DNA of 64,000 nucleotides from Parasphingopyxis marina (GTDB lineage: Bacteria > Pseudomonadota > Alphaproteobacteria > Sphingomonadales > Sphingomonadaceae), in the NCBI RefSeq assembly GCF_014237875.1, contig NZ_JACJVJ010000002.1:62001-126000 (forward strand), in the 5' to 3' direction. The translations under genes were made by a program, and so were the position numbers. The notes under the pieces are model-generated. The model saw only the letters and a list, made by a program, of their open reading frames with translations. It was not told the DNA's origin and did not search any database. Positions 8,900 to 18,671 of this stretch are shown in pieces. Each line of letters begins with the position of its first letter. The first letter of the stretch is position 1.

Positions 8900-10420
8900 C
8901 TAGCGCGTCAGCCGCAACCGGCCGATGCCCTGTCCGATCTGGGTGAATATCTGTTCGAGATCGCTGCCGTTACTGACGTAGAAATGGCCTGAGCTCGTGG
9001 CGCAAGGTTCGATCGCGCTGGTATCGGTGACATCGAGCGCAATCACCCAGATGGTAATTCCCATCGATTTCGCCCGGTTACAGGCCGACTGGAAATGCGC
9101 GATATGCCGGTTGGTCAACGATCCCGATCCCTGAAGCCGGTTGTCGAAGCTGTCGACCCCGAAGGCGGAATAGACCGTCGAGCTCGGCTGCATGAGACCG
9201 TCCGTGAGGAACACGATATGCCGGGTGACCGGCACGCCGTTATATTCTTCCGGATTGTTCGATGCGAACATGCCGGTCCGCGACAGATAGCGCGTGGCCC
9301 ATAGAATACCGGTATCGTGATAGGTGTTGCCGCCCACGCCTTGCGTGACGGTGTTCACCATCGACGAATAGCTGCTCTCGCTTGAATATTGCGCAAGCGG
9401 GCGGGCGGGGCGAGGGCAGGCCGTGCCGCTTTCGGCGGTTACCGCGCTCGTATCATAGGGCGTCCATTTATAGGCGGTCGTGGATGTCGATACGGTGTCG
9501 ACGTCCGCCTGGCTTACGCTGGTCAGGATGCGGACCGGCGAACCGCTCTGGCCGATGCTGGCGCGTTCCTCGACACAGCCATTGCCGGTCTGGCTCGTAT
9601 AGCTGCCGCCGCCGCGCCAGGTGTTGGTGATCCAGGAATTGCTGTGGTTCACCGAAACCAGGCTCGAGGTTCGGCACGACCCGTTGTTATTGTAGCTCTG
9701 GCACTGCTGGTACGACGCGGGGTTGCGCACCCAGCCGGTGTTGAGATCCCGCGCGACATTGACGGTGACCGAATAGGGCATGAACCCGTATCGGGTACGG
9801 GTGTTGCTGGCGCCCTGAAGCGCGCGATACAGGCCGACGGCGCCGGTGCGGAGCCGGGCGATCTTGGAATTGGAATTGCCGTTGCAATTGCCGCCGCCCG
9901 GGCAATCGTTCATCGATCCGGTGACGTCGAGCACGACCATGATGTCGTTATTGCCGTAATCTTCGTCGGCCGTGCACGAGACGGCGATCGGAATGGTTTC
10001 CCGCCCGAATAGCGACATCACTGTCGTCGGAATGTCGGCGCTCGCCGAAACCCTTACCTGGGTCGGGTCGCTGATATTCTGAGATACGGTGCGCACCATG
10101 TTCTGGGCCCGCATCGTATCGGACGGGAAATTGAAGTCGAAAAAGCGTTCGCCTTCATCTTCCGCGTTCGATGTCCAGTTGTTGCCGGCCATTGTGCGCC
10201 GCGCCGCGAGGGCCGCGGAATCGCAGGCGTTCTGCATCTTGGCTTGCGCCATATAGGCGCGGCTCAGATCGAGTCCGGATCCGATAATCCCGGCAATCGG
10301 AACGAGCGCGGCCCCCGCCATCGCCAACGTGTTGCCGGACGAGTTTTTTCGCAGCCGAACGAGTACGCCCGGCTGGCGATCCAACGAACGCAGCACGCTG
10401 CGCCCCCCTTTTCTGTCCAT
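8900..10420 (-). CDS. TadG-like protein with VWA domain (copy 2)
   Basis: 506 residues from ATG 10420; a GTG at 10462 is an alternative. Same architecture as the gene at 6523-8061: membrane helix in the shared block LAMAGAALVPIAGIIGSGLD, the FFDFNFPSDTM block, and a VWA domain with MIDAS DIMVVLDVTGSM. The middle of the VWA insertion (Asn/Ser-rich, CPGGGNCNGNSNSK) differs most from copy 1 and adds Cys residues. It is monocistronic and separated from the Tad operon by an oppositely oriented gene. Likely an envelope adhesin or pilus accessory protein with diverged surface loops. Confidence 0.83.
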   Translation of the reverse strand: MDRKGGRSVLRSLDRQPGVLVRLRKNSSGNTLAMAGAALVPIAGIIGSGLDLSRAYMAQAKMQNACDSAALAARRTMAGNNWTSNAEDEGERFFDFNFPSDTMRAQNMVRTVSQNISDPTQVRVSASADIPTTVMSLFGRETIPIAVSCTADEDYGNNDIMVVLDVTGSMNDCPGGGNCNGNSNSKIARLRTGAVGLYRALQGASNTRTRYGFMPYSVTVNVARDLNTGWVRNPASYQQCQSYNNNGSCRTSSLVSVNHSNSWITNTWRGGGSYTSQTGNGCVEERASIGQSGSPVRILTSVSQADVDTVSTSTTAYKWTPYDTSAVTAESGTACPRPARPLAQYSSESSYSSMVNTVTQGVGGNTYHDTGILWATRYLSRTGMFASNNPEEYNGVPVTRHIVFLTDGLMQPSSTVYSAFGVDSFDNRLQGSGSLTNRHIAHFQSACNRAKSMGITIWVIALDVTDTSAIEPCATSSGHFYVSNGSDLEQIFTQIGQGIGRLRLTR

Positions 10421-10596
10421 TTTTTCTGAACGTCTCCACGAGCGTCGACAACGAGCTGTCACGGTCGCCCGTCTATTTTCGTCGATGCGCGTAAATTAGT
10501 ACCTCGCAACTATGGTAAATGCCGGCTTCACGATTTTTTTATCCGCATATTGCCGTGGCACCCGCGGCGCGTAGAATATCGGCAAGGAGGCAGGGG

Positions 10597-11058
10597 ATGG
10601 GCCGCTATATTGCAGGGGTGATCTCGGCGATGCTGCTGATGCTGGCGGGGATCTTCGTCTGGCAGGGCGTGGCGCAGCAGGAAGCGCCGCCGCCGCCCGC
10701 GCCGCCTCCGCCCGAAGCGCCGCGCTACGATCCGATGGCCGCGGGCGATCCGGGCCGGATCGGTCCGCCGCCGCCGGAGGCCACCGAGCTGACCCGGGAG
10801 CAGCGGCGGTTCTACCGCTACGACCGCAACCGCGACACCATGATTACCCGTGCCGAGATGATGGCGAGCCGTACCGATGCCTTTCGCGATCTCGATTCCA
10901 ATGGCGACAATTACCTTACTTTCGAGGAATGGGCGGTGCGAACCAGCGAACGGTTTGCCGGCGCCGATTCGGACGGGTCGGGCGCGCTGACACCGGCCGA
11001 GTTCGCGACGACACGCCAGCGGCGCTCCGCCAGCAGCCGAACGCGCTGCAATTGCTGA
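10597..11058 (+). CDS. EF-hand domain protein with N-terminal membrane anchor
   Basis: 153 residues from ATG 10597, preceded by AAGGAGG with 6-nt spacing. A hydrophobic segment (about residues 5-25) acts as signal or anchor, followed by a Pro-rich stretch (QQEAPPPPAPPPPEAP). Three EF-hand-type calcium loops follow: DRNRDTMITRAE, DLDSNGDNYLTFEE and ADSDGSGALTPAE, each with Asp at the coordinating positions and an acidic residue at position 12. It is therefore probably a periplasmic calcium-binding protein. The C-terminus is basic and ends in two Cys. No partner is evident from neighbours. Confidence 0.75.
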   Translation: MGRYIAGVISAMLLMLAGIFVWQGVAQQEAPPPPAPPPPEAPRYDPMAAGDPGRIGPPPPEATELTREQRRFYRYDRNRDTMITRAEMMASRTDAFRDLDSNGDNYLTFEEWAVRTSERFAGADSDGSGALTPAEFATTRQRRSASSRTRCNC

Positions 11059-11103
11059 TGGTCTTTGGTTGACGCGGCGCGCGCGACGCCCCTAACTCGG
11101 CGC

Positions 11104-12396
11104 ATGAACAAGACAGTCCTTACCGGCGCCCTCGCGATGGCGCTTCCGCTCGCTCCGACCGCCATTTTCGCGCAGGAACCGGCAACCTATGATGCCGAGA
11201 TCGCCGCGATCCGGGCTGCGCCCGCCTTCACCGTGGCCGCCGACCATATCGGCGCCCAGCACGCCGCGCGGCTCGAAGATCTCGTCACGCTGACCGAGAT
11301 TCCCGCACCGCCCTTTGCCGAGGAAACCCGCGCCGCCGCCTATGCGGAAATGATGCGGGCGACCGGCTTTGGCGAGGTTTCCATCGACGAAGTCGGGAAT
11401 GTCGTAGCGGTTCGGCCGGGCCGCTCCGGCGATCGCGCCGTGGCGATGGTCGCGCATATCGATACCGTCTTCCCGGCGGAAACCGACGTGACCGTGACGA
11501 TCGAGGGCAACCGCTATGCGGCGCCCGGCATCGGCGACAATACGCGGGGCGCGGTCATGCTGCTGGAGCTCGCCTCGGCGATCGCGGCGGCTGATATCGA
11601 GACCGAGGCCGACCTCATACTCGTCGGCAATGTCGGCGAGGAGGGGCTGGGCGATCTGCGCGGCGTCCGCCACCTGTTCCGCGAGGGCGCCGACCATCCC
11701 GACGCGATGATCGCGATCGACGGCGGCGACGAAACCCGGCTCGTGACGGGCGCGATTGGCTCCAACCGCTACCGCGTGACGTTCCACGGCCCCGGCGGTC
11801 ATAGCTGGGGTGATTTTGGCGATCCCAATCCGCACCATGCGGCGGCCCGCGCGGTGACGCTGTTCGCCGAAGCCGCGCGGCCGATCACGCTCGAGGGGAA
11901 CCGCTCCAGCTTCAATATCGGGCGTACCGGCGGCGGGACGTCGGTCAACTCGATCCCGTTCGAAAGCTGGATGGAAGTCGATATGCGGTCCGGCGATCCC
12001 GAGCGGCTCGCGCTGCTCGACGAAGCGTTCCAGGCCGCGATGCAGGCAGGGCTCGCGGCCGAGAACGACGCGATGGGCGAAGGCGACCGGCTGACGGTCG
12101 AGATCGAACCCATCGGTTTGCGCCCCGCGGGGCAGGGCGACGTCTCGATGCCGCTCGTCCAGCGGGCGCTGGCGGCGCTGCGCGCTTCGGGGCTGGAAGC
12201 GGATACCGCAGCCTCCTCCACCGATGCGAACATCCCGATCTCGATGGGCATTCCGGCGATCACGATCAGCCGCTGCGGATCGGGAGACGGCGCGCATTCG
12301 CTTGGCGAATATTGGGTCGACGACGAAAGCGTGGTGCCGTGCACCGTGCGCGGACTGACGATCCTGCTCGCCGAAGCGGGGCTGGCCGCCGACTAG
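11104..12396 (+). CDS. Exported M20-family metallopeptidase
   Basis: 430 residues from ATG 11104; the leader [21 protein letters not shown] is a signal peptide, so the enzyme is periplasmic or secreted. M20 metal-binding and catalytic features are present in order: VAHIDTVF (His ligand and Asp), GIGDNTRG (bridging Asp), VGEEGLGD (catalytic Glu and Glu ligand), AIDGGDE (Asp ligand), and a late GAHSLGE His. A dimerisation domain (about 200-310) interrupts the catalytic halves. It is probably a peptidase of the tri/dipeptidase or carboxypeptidase type; the substrate is unknown. Its TAG stop shares the CTAG tetranucleotide with the convergent trmFO stop. Confidence 0.85.
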   Translation: MNKTVLTGALAMALPLAPTAIFAQEPATYDAEIAAIRAAPAFTVAADHIGAQHAARLEDLVTLTEIPAPPFAEETRAAAYAEMMRATGFGEVSIDEVGNVVAVRPGRSGDRAVAMVAHIDTVFPAETDVTVTIEGNRYAAPGIGDNTRGAVMLLELASAIAAADIETEADLILVGNVGEEGLGDLRGVRHLFREGADHPDAMIAIDGGDETRLVTGAIGSNRYRVTFHGPGGHSWGDFGDPNPHHAAARAVTLFAEAARPITLEGNRSSFNIGRTGGGTSVNSIPFESWMEVDMRSGDPERLALLDEAFQAAMQAGLAAENDAMGEGDRLTVEIEPIGLRPAGQGDVSMPLVQRALAALRASGLEADTAASSTDANIPISMGIPAITISRCGSGDGAHSLGEYWVDDESVVPCTVRGLTILLAEAGLAAD

Positions 12397-13790
12397 GCCG
12401 CGTCGCGAATTTCCTCGCCGATGGCCCGGAGCCAGCCGCGCATCGCTTCGCGCGCCCGGCCGGTCATCGCTTCCTTGCGCTGCTTCTTATGGACCTTTTC
12501 GTCGAGCGGCGGGAACAGCCCGAAATTGACGTTCATCGGCTGATAGGAATCGGCGTCCGCACCGCCGGTGATATGGCCGATCAGCGCCCCGAAGGCGGTT
12601 TCGGCCGGGAGGGGGGGCAGCATCTCGCCGCGCAGTTCCGCCGCCGCCATCCGCCCGGCGATGAGCCCGACCGCCGAGCTTTCGACATAGCCCTCGCAGC
12701 CCGTAATCTGTCCGGCAAAGCGGATATGCGGCGCGGTTTTGAGCCGCAGCTCGCTATCGAGCAGCTTCGGCGCATTGATGAAGGTGTTGCGGTGCAGCCC
12801 GCCCAGCCGCGCGAATTCGGCCTTTTCCAGCCCCGGAATCGTCCGGAACAGCTCGACCTGCGCGCCATGTTTCAGCTTGGTCTGGAAGCCGACCATGTTC
12901 CAGAGCGTTCCGAGCGCATTGTCCTGGCGCAGCTGAACGACGGCGTGCGGCCAGCGCCCCTCGGGATGTTCGGGCGTGGCGCTATGCGGATTGTCCAGCC
13001 CGACCGGCTTCATCGGGCCGTAGCGCAGCGTATCGAGCCCGCGTTCGGCCATTATCTCGATCGGCATGCAGCCGTCGAAATAGGGCGTGTCTTTTTCCCA
13101 TTCCTTGAAGCTCGTCTTCTCGCCGTGGATCAGCCCTTGGTGGAAGGCGAGATATTGTTTTTCGGTCATCGGGCAGTTGATATAATCGTCGCCATCGCCG
13201 CCTTCGTCGTTGGATTTCCCCCAGCGCGAGGCCTTCCAGCAGATATCCATGTCGATGCTCTCGACATGGACGATGGGCGCGATGGCATCGAAAAAGGCGA
13301 GCGCATCGGCTTCGGTCGCCGCGCCGATACTTTTCGCGAGGCTCATCGCGGTCAGCGGCCCGGTCGCTACGATGGTGGGGCCTTCGGAGGGCAGCGCGTC
13401 GATCCGTTCGCGAGTCAGTTCGATATTGGGATGTTCCGCCAACGCCCGCGTCACGCTCTCGCTGAAACCGTCGCGGTCGACCGCCAGCGCCGATCCGGCC
13501 GGAACCTTGTGCTTGTCGCCCATAGCCATGATCAGCGAGCCGAGATCGCGCATTTCCCGGTGGAGCAGGCCCACGGCATTGCGTTCGGCATCGTCGGAGC
13601 GGAAACTGTTCGAACAGACAAGCTCGGCCAGCCCGTCGGTCTGGTGCGCGGGCGTCATCTCGCCGCCTTTTTCCTCGGGTGCCCCGCGCATCTCCGAAAG
13701 GCGCACCTTCACGCCCTGCTCGGCGAGCTGCCAGGCCGCCTCCGAACCCGCAAGTCCGCCGCCGATGATATGGATTTGGTAATCTGTCAT
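12393..13790 (-). CDS. trmFO: Methylenetetrahydrofolate-tRNA-(uracil-5-)-methyltransferase
   Basis: 465 residues. TrmFO uses FAD and methylenetetrahydrofolate to make m5U54 (ribothymidine) in the T-loop of tRNA. The N-terminal [18 protein letters not shown] is the FAD-binding GxGxxG motif. The [19 protein letters not shown] block and the C-terminal [11 protein letters not shown] and [20 protein letters not shown] blocks are characteristic of TrmFO/Gid as opposed to GidA/MnmG. The ATG at 13790 is the first in-frame start. It converges on the M20 peptidase gene, sharing CTAG as both stops, and diverges from the YhhN gene. Confidence 0.95.
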   Translation of the reverse strand: MTDYQIHIIGGGLAGSEAAWQLAEQGVKVRLSEMRGAPEEKGGEMTPAHQTDGLAELVCSNSFRSDDAERNAVGLLHREMRDLGSLIMAMGDKHKVPAGSALAVDRDGFSESVTRALAEHPNIELTRERIDALPSEGPTIVATGPLTAMSLAKSIGAATEADALAFFDAIAPIVHVESIDMDICWKASRWGKSNDEGGDGDDYINCPMTEKQYLAFHQGLIHGEKTSFKEWEKDTPYFDGCMPIEIMAERGLDTLRYGPMKPVGLDNPHSATPEHPEGRWPHAVVQLRQDNALGTLWNMVGFQTKLKHGAQVELFRTIPGLEKAEFARLGGLHRNTFINAPKLLDSELRLKTAPHIRFAGQITGCEGYVESSAVGLIAGRMAAAELRGEMLPPLPAETAFGALIGHITGGADADSYQPMNVNFGLFPPLDEKVHKKQRKEAMTGRAREAMRGWLRAIGEEIRDAA

Positions 13791-13828
13791 AGCTCAAGGT
13801 AACGAAGGTTGCGGACCGTCTGTGAAGA

Positions 13829-13845
13829 CAAATGTCCGGCATTTG
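13829..13845. promoter_or_regulatory. Inverted repeat in the trmFO/yhhN divergent gap
   Basis: CAAATG and CATTTG arms separated by TCCGG, placed 39 bp upstream of the trmFO start and 78 bp upstream of the YhhN start. A second palindrome, TTGCGCGCAA, lies at 13854-13863. Either could be an operator in this shared promoter region; no factor can be named. Confidence 0.3.
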
Positions 13846-13922
13846 AAATAGGGTTGCGCGCAAACCGCGCCACCAAGATCGCGCCAAGCGGCCATAGCGC
13901 AAGAGGGGGCCTGTAGGACAGC

Positions 13923-14639
13923 ATGAACGAGACCGCCACTTCGAAATCCGGAACGCTGATCGGCGCGCTGTTCGTCCTCGCGCTGCTCGCGGGGCTTTCC
14001 TATTGGGTGGTGAGCCGGATGACCGATCCTTCCGCGCCCGCGATCATTGCCTGGAAGGGGCTTGGCGTCGGGCTGCTCGCGATCTGGGCGTTCCTTCAGG
14101 CGCGGAATTTCGATGGGTGGTTGATCGGCGTGGTGCTGGCGCTCGGCGCGGCGGGAGATGTGGCGCTGGATCTTGCGGGCGCCAATGCGGGCGGCGTATT
14201 CTTCATGGCCGGCCATGTCGTCGCGGTGTTTCTCTATTCGCGCAATCGGCGCTTTGCGATGAGCTTCAGCCAGAAGCTGCTGGCGCTGTTGCTCGTGCCG
14301 ATCGTCATCTGGCTCGGCTGGGCCTTGCCGGCGGATCGGCGCATCGCCATCGATATCGCCATCTATGCCACGCCGCTCGCTTTCATGGCCGCGACGGCCT
14401 GGATCAGCCGCTTCCCGCGCTACTGGACCGGGCTTGGCGCGATGTTGTTCGTGATATCGGACCTGCTGATCTTCGCGCGGATGGGGCCGCTTGCCGGTTC
14501 GATGATACCGGGCCTGCTGATCTGGCCGCTCTATTTCACGGGGCAGGCGATGATCGCTATCGGCGTCGTTCGTACGCTCGAAGAGGATCGGCTGCGCGGC
14601 GCGGTGCCGCCGCCGATCGAGGAACCCGAGCTCGTCTAG
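13923..14639 (+). CDS. YhhN/lysoplasmalogenase-family integral membrane protein
   Basis: 238 residues with about seven or eight hydrophobic helices throughout. The conserved polar signatures of the YhhN family are visible: KGLGVGLLA after the first helices, GAAGDVALD, FFMAGHVVAVFLY, and VISDLLIFARM near the C-terminus. Family members hydrolyse lysoplasmalogen vinyl-ether bonds in some organisms; in bacteria the natural substrate is often unknown. The ATG at 13923 has AGGACAGC upstream. Its TAG stop shares CTAG with the convergent dioxygenase. Confidence 0.8.
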   Translation: MNETATSKSGTLIGALFVLALLAGLSYWVVSRMTDPSAPAIIAWKGLGVGLLAIWAFLQARNFDGWLIGVVLALGAAGDVALDLAGANAGGVFFMAGHVVAVFLYSRNRRFAMSFSQKLLALLLVPIVIWLGWALPADRRIAIDIAIYATPLAFMAATAWISRFPRYWTGLGAMLFVISDLLIFARMGPLAGSMIPGLLIWPLYFTGQAMIAIGVVRTLEEDRLRGAVPPPIEEPELV

Positions 14640-15484
14640 GCGGGATATGCGCCGATCGTGGTGCGGTGGAGCAGCCGGGCATGGCCTTCATAGCCGCCGG
14701 TTGCGCGGTGGAGCACGGAGCGGTTGTCCCACATCGCCAGCATGCCCTGCTCCCAGCGGTGGCGATAGACGAATGCGTCCCGCGTCTGCCATTGATGGAG
14801 CTCCATCAGCAGCGGCAGGGCCTCTTCCTGCGCCATATCTTCGATCCCGACGATATAGCCGAGACAGCTGTAAAGCCCTTCGCGGCCGGTTTCGGGATGC
14901 CGACGGATGATCGGGTGAAGCCGGGTCGCTTCGGCCTCTTCGGACGGACGGATATCCATCGAGCGATCGGTTCGCTGGTCGGCATCGCCATAGGAGCCGG
15001 TCGGCGCATAGGCGTTCTTCGCCGAATGGATCGCTTGCCGACTCTCGATTTTCGCGCGCAGTTCGGCCGGCATCGCGTCGAGCGCCGCGTGCTGGTTCGC
15101 ATAGAGCGTATCGCCGCCAGCAGGCGGAATGGTGATCCCGTAAAGGCAGGTGCCCGCGGGCGGTTGGTCCTGGAAACTCCAGTCGGTATGCCAGTTTTCG
15201 GCGAACAAAGGCGCGGTCTCGTCCGCCTCCCGCTTGACGGCGATGATATGCTCGCGGCCCGGGATCGGCGCAATAAACGGGTCTTCGCCGAATGGGCCGA
15301 AGGCGAGCGTGAAGCGTTCGAGATCGTCGTCGGTGAGCTTTTGCCCGGGAAAGGCGAGGACATGATGGTCCAGCCAGGCCGCGCGGATTTCGGCGACGAG
15401 ATCGTCGGACAATGGCTGCGCCAGATCGACGCCGGTAACGGTGGCCCCGCAGGCTTGTTCCGATGGAGTGATGGTCAATGCCAT
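14636..15484 (-). CDS. TauD/TfdA-family Fe(II)/2-oxoglutarate dioxygenase
   Basis: 282 residues, the normal TauD/TfdA length. The Fe(II) triad is seen as HTD in ENWHTDWSFQ and the distal His in MWDNRSVLHRA, with the 2-oxoglutarate-binding Arg following in the ARLLHRTT segment. The N-terminal ACGATVTGVDLAQPL and HHVLAFPGQKL motifs are family-typical. Substrates range from taurine to aryloxyacetates and alkyl sulfates, and no neighbour indicates which. It is distinct from the second dioxygenase at 29926-30981. The stop overlaps that of the YhhN gene. Confidence 0.88.
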   Translation of the reverse strand: MALTITPSEQACGATVTGVDLAQPLSDDLVAEIRAAWLDHHVLAFPGQKLTDDDLERFTLAFGPFGEDPFIAPIPGREHIIAVKREADETAPLFAENWHTDWSFQDQPPAGTCLYGITIPPAGGDTLYANQHAALDAMPAELRAKIESRQAIHSAKNAYAPTGSYGDADQRTDRSMDIRPSEEAEATRLHPIIRRHPETGREGLYSCLGYIVGIEDMAQEEALPLLMELHQWQTRDAFVYRHRWEQGMLAMWDNRSVLHRATGGYEGHARLLHRTTIGAYPA

Positions 15485-15515
15485 GATGGGATGCTGCGCC
15501 CCGGATAACGCCGCG

Positions 15516-15821
15516 TCAATCGCGCCGGCTATGGACCTTTACGGCGCTCAGCGGGAGATCGGCATAGAGATGCGGAAACAGCTGCCCGCCGCGCGAGGCT
15601 TCCCAGCGCAGCGCATCGCCGAAAGGCGCCGGATCGATTTCGGCGATGACCAGCCCGGTTTGATCCGCAAAATGCAGGGCCAGAGTTTCCTCGAGCTGCT
15701 CCGCCGTGGACAGGTGGATAAACCCGTCCTTGAGATCGATCGGCGCGCCGCGGAACACGCCGTCGCGTTCGAACGCCGCCCATTCCGGGCCGGTCAGGAT
15801 CTTGAAGGCGGCGGCGCTCAT
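15516..15821 (-). CDS. DUF952 domain protein
   Basis: 101 residues from ATG 15821, which overlaps the gyrA stop as ATGA, so it is translated behind gyrA. The core GVFRGAPIDLKDGFIHLSTAEQL and the later LRWEASRGGQLFPHLYADLPL are the DUF952 signature; this fold resembles ADP-ribosylation-related small domains but biochemical function is not established. The protein is cytoplasmic with no signal peptide. Coupling to gyrA is probably positional, not functional. Confidence 0.82.
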   Translation of the reverse strand: MSAAAFKILTGPEWAAFERDGVFRGAPIDLKDGFIHLSTAEQLEETLALHFADQTGLVIAEIDPAPFGDALRWEASRGGQLFPHLYADLPLSAVKVHSRRD

Positions 15822-18544
15822 TCGTCCGGATCGGCGGCCGGCGGCTCCACATTCTCGGCGATCTCCGCGGCCACGGCCTCTTCCGCGGCATCTTCCGGCT
15901 CTTCCTCTTCGTCGATCAGGGCGACGCCGACGACCTTTTCGTCCTTGGCGACGTCGAGCAGGCGGACGCCCGCCGTGCTGCGGCCCATGACGCGGGTATC
16001 GGAAACGGCCATGCGGATGAGCTTGCCCTGGTCGGTGATGATCATCACCTGGCTTTCGTTGCTCGCCGGGAAGCTGGCCACGACCTTGCCGTTGCGCTTG
16101 ATATTGTCGATGTTCGAAACGCCTTGGCCGCCGCGTTTGGTCTGGCGATACTCGTAGGAACTCGAACGCTTGCCATAGCCGTTGGCGCAAACGGTAAGGA
16201 TGAATTCCTCGACCGCCTCCATTTCGGCCATGCGATCCCCGGAAAGTTCCGGATCGTTCTCATTTTCCTTCCACGGCGCGGCGCGCAGATAGGCGTCGCG
16301 CTCCTCGATGCTGGTGTCGGCGGCGCCCATGATCGAGAGCGAAATGACCTCGTCATCCTTTTTGAGCGTAACCCCGCGCACACCCGTCGCGGTGCGGCTC
16401 TGGAAGGCGCGGACATCGGTTGCGGCAAAACGAATCGCCTTGCCGTTGCGGGTGGCGAGCAGCACGTCGTCGCTCTCTTCGAGCAGGGCCACGCCGACCA
16501 GCTTGTCGTCGCTGCCGTCTGCGAAGCGCATCGCGATCTTGCCGTTGGACGGAATATTCTCGAACGAGTCCATCGAGTTGCGGCGGACATTGCCTTGCGC
16601 GGTCGCGAACATGACGTGGAGCTTGTGCCATTCCTCCTCGTCCTCGGGGAGGGGAAGGACGGTGCGGATATATTCGTCCTCGGCCAGCGGCAGCAGGTTC
16701 TGCATCGGTCGGCCGCGCGTCGCCGGGCCGCCTTCGGGCAGCTTCCACACCTTCATCCGGTAGACCTGCCCTTTGTTGGAGAAGAACAGGACCGGCGTGT
16801 GGGTGGAGGTGACGAACAGGCGGGTGACGACGTCTTCGTCCTTCATCGCCATGCCGCCGCGCCCCTTGCCGCCGCGCCGCTGGGCCCGGAAGGTATCGAG
16901 CGGCGTGCGCTTGATATAGCCTGCATGGGTGACGGTAACGACCATCTCCTCGCGGGCGATCAGGTCCTCGTCCTCGATATCGAAATCGCCCTGGGTGATC
17001 TCCGAGCGCCGCGGTGTGACATATTGCTCGTAAATCTCGTCGAATTCCTCGCGCATCACCTGGTAGAGCTTGGCCCGGTCGCCGAGGATTTCGAGCAGCT
17101 CGGCGATGGTGACCGCCAGTTCCTTGAGTTCGTCGCCGATTTCGTCCCGGCCGAGCGCGGTGAGGCGGTGGAGACGCAGGTCGAGGATCGCCTTCACCTG
17201 GGCTTCGGAGAGCCGGTAAACATCGCCTTCGATCGCCGTTTCGACGGCTTCGACGAGCTGGATATAGGAGCGGATCTCGCTGATCGGCCATTCGCGGGCG
17301 AGCAGGGATGCGCGGGCTTCCGCCGGGTTGGCCGATCCGCGGATGATGCGGACGACCTCGTCCATATTGGTGACCGCGACGACGAGGCCAAGCAAGATGT
17401 GCGCGCGCTCCCGGGCCTTGAACAGCAGGAATTTCGCGCGCCGGGTGATGACTTCTTCGCGGAATTTGACGAAGGCCTCGATAATATCCCGCAACATCAA
17501 GGTTTCGGGGCGGCCGCCGCGGATCGCCAGCATGTTCGCCGGGAAGCTGGATTGGGCGGGCGTGTGCCGCCAGAGCTGGTTCAGCACGACGTCGGGCGAG
17601 GCGTTCTTCTTGAGTTCGATGACGACGCGCACGCCTTCGCGGTTGGATTCGTCGCGAATGTCGGAAACGCCCTCGATCCGCTCGTCCTTGGCGGCTTCGG
17701 CGATCTTCTCGACCAGCCCGGACTTGCCGACCTGGAAGGGCGTCTCGGTAAGCACGATGGCGACGCGGTCACGCTTTTCCTCGATCACGTGGCGCGAGCG
17801 CATGATGATCGAGCCGCGACCGGTCTGATAGGCCGAACGCGCGCCCGAACGCCCGAGGATCAGGGCCCCGGTCGGGAAATCGGGGGCGGGGACGATCTCG
17901 ATCAGCTCTTCATTGGTGATCGCGGGATTGTCGATGAAGGCGCGGCAGGCATTCAGGACCTCGCCCAGATTGTGCGGAGGGATGTTGGTCGCCATGCCGA
18001 CGGCGATGCCGCCGGCGCCGTTGACCAGCAAATTGGGAAAGCGCGCGGGCAGGACCTGAGGCTCTTCGCGCGAGCTATCATAGTTCGGGGTGAAATCGAC
18101 GGTGTCCTTGTCGAGATCGTCGAGCAGCGTCATCGCGACCTTGGCGAGCCGCGCCTCGGTATAGCGCATCGAGGCCGGGGGATCGGGGTCCATCGAGCCG
18201 AAATTGCCCTGGCCGTCCATCAGCGGCACGCGCAGCGACCAATCCTGCGTCATCCGCGCGAGCGCATCGTAGATCGCGCTGTCGCCATGGGGGTGATAGT
18301 TGCCCATCACGTCGCCGACGATCTTCGCCGATTTGCGGTAGGGGCGGCCCGCGACGAAACCGCCTTCGTCGCAGGCGTAGAGAATCCGCCGGTGGACGGG
18401 CTTCAGGCCGTCGCGCACATCGGGCAGGGCGCGGCTGACGATGACGCTCATCGCATAGTCGAGATAGCTGGTTTTCATCTCGTCGACGATGTTGACCGGA
18501 CTGATGTCCGACGGGCCGGCGAGAATGGTTTCGTCGTCGCTCAA
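15818..18544 (-). CDS. gyrA: DNA gyrase subunit A
   Basis: 908 residues. The ATP-dependent type II topoisomerase A subunit introduces negative supercoils with GyrB. The catalytic Tyr128 is in the RYTEARL motif. The quinolone-resistance-determining region [14 protein letters not shown] has Ser89 and Asp93 (E. coli Ser83/Asp87), the susceptible-type residues. The GyrA box QRRGGKG that marks the DNA-wrapping C-terminal beta-pinwheel is present, followed by pinwheel repeats and an acidic tail. The start is a TTG at 18544 with AGAAAG upstream; no ATG fits the conserved N-terminus. A perfect DnaA box lies 77 bp upstream. Confidence 0.97.
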   Translation of the reverse strand: MSDDETILAGPSDISPVNIVDEMKTSYLDYAMSVIVSRALPDVRDGLKPVHRRILYACDEGGFVAGRPYRKSAKIVGDVMGNYHPHGDSAIYDALARMTQDWSLRVPLMDGQGNFGSMDPDPPASMRYTEARLAKVAMTLLDDLDKDTVDFTPNYDSSREEPQVLPARFPNLLVNGAGGIAVGMATNIPPHNLGEVLNACRAFIDNPAITNEELIEIVPAPDFPTGALILGRSGARSAYQTGRGSIIMRSRHVIEEKRDRVAIVLTETPFQVGKSGLVEKIAEAAKDERIEGVSDIRDESNREGVRVVIELKKNASPDVVLNQLWRHTPAQSSFPANMLAIRGGRPETLMLRDIIEAFVKFREEVITRRAKFLLFKARERAHILLGLVVAVTNMDEVVRIIRGSANPAEARASLLAREWPISEIRSYIQLVEAVETAIEGDVYRLSEAQVKAILDLRLHRLTALGRDEIGDELKELAVTIAELLEILGDRAKLYQVMREEFDEIYEQYVTPRRSEITQGDFDIEDEDLIAREEMVVTVTHAGYIKRTPLDTFRAQRRGGKGRGGMAMKDEDVVTRLFVTSTHTPVLFFSNKGQVYRMKVWKLPEGGPATRGRPMQNLLPLAEDEYIRTVLPLPEDEEEWHKLHVMFATAQGNVRRNSMDSFENIPSNGKIAMRFADGSDDKLVGVALLEESDDVLLATRNGKAIRFAATDVRAFQSRTATGVRGVTLKKDDEVISLSIMGAADTSIEERDAYLRAAPWKENENDPELSGDRMAEMEAVEEFILTVCANGYGKRSSSYEYRQTKRGGQGVSNIDNIKRNGKVVASFPASNESQVMIITDQGKLIRMAVSDTRVMGRSTAGVRLLDVAKDEKVVGVALIDEEEEPEDAAEEAVAAEIAENVEPPAADPDE

Positions 18545-18620
18545 GGCGGTACTTTCTGCTGTGTTTTCTGGGCTTCGAGACTAGCAAATAGGCACCCGAA
18601 AGGCCAATTTCAGGGGGCAC

Positions 18621-18629
18621 TTATCCACA
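18621..18629 (+). promoter_or_regulatory. Consensus DnaA box upstream of gyrA
   Basis: A second perfect TTATCCACA in the window, in the short gap between gyrA (starting at 18544) and the end of yaaA. Placement in the gyrA promoter region would permit DnaA-linked control of gyrase expression, but one box may be chance. Confidence 0.3.
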
Positions 18630-18671
18630 TTGGAAAATTGTTGAAAAACCGGACTTTACGGCAGTGCGAGG

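Noticed and set aside
12312-13802. A 496-residue open frame antisense to trmFO
   Set aside because: Typical GC-driven antisense shadow of a long conserved gene; no motifs or RBS.
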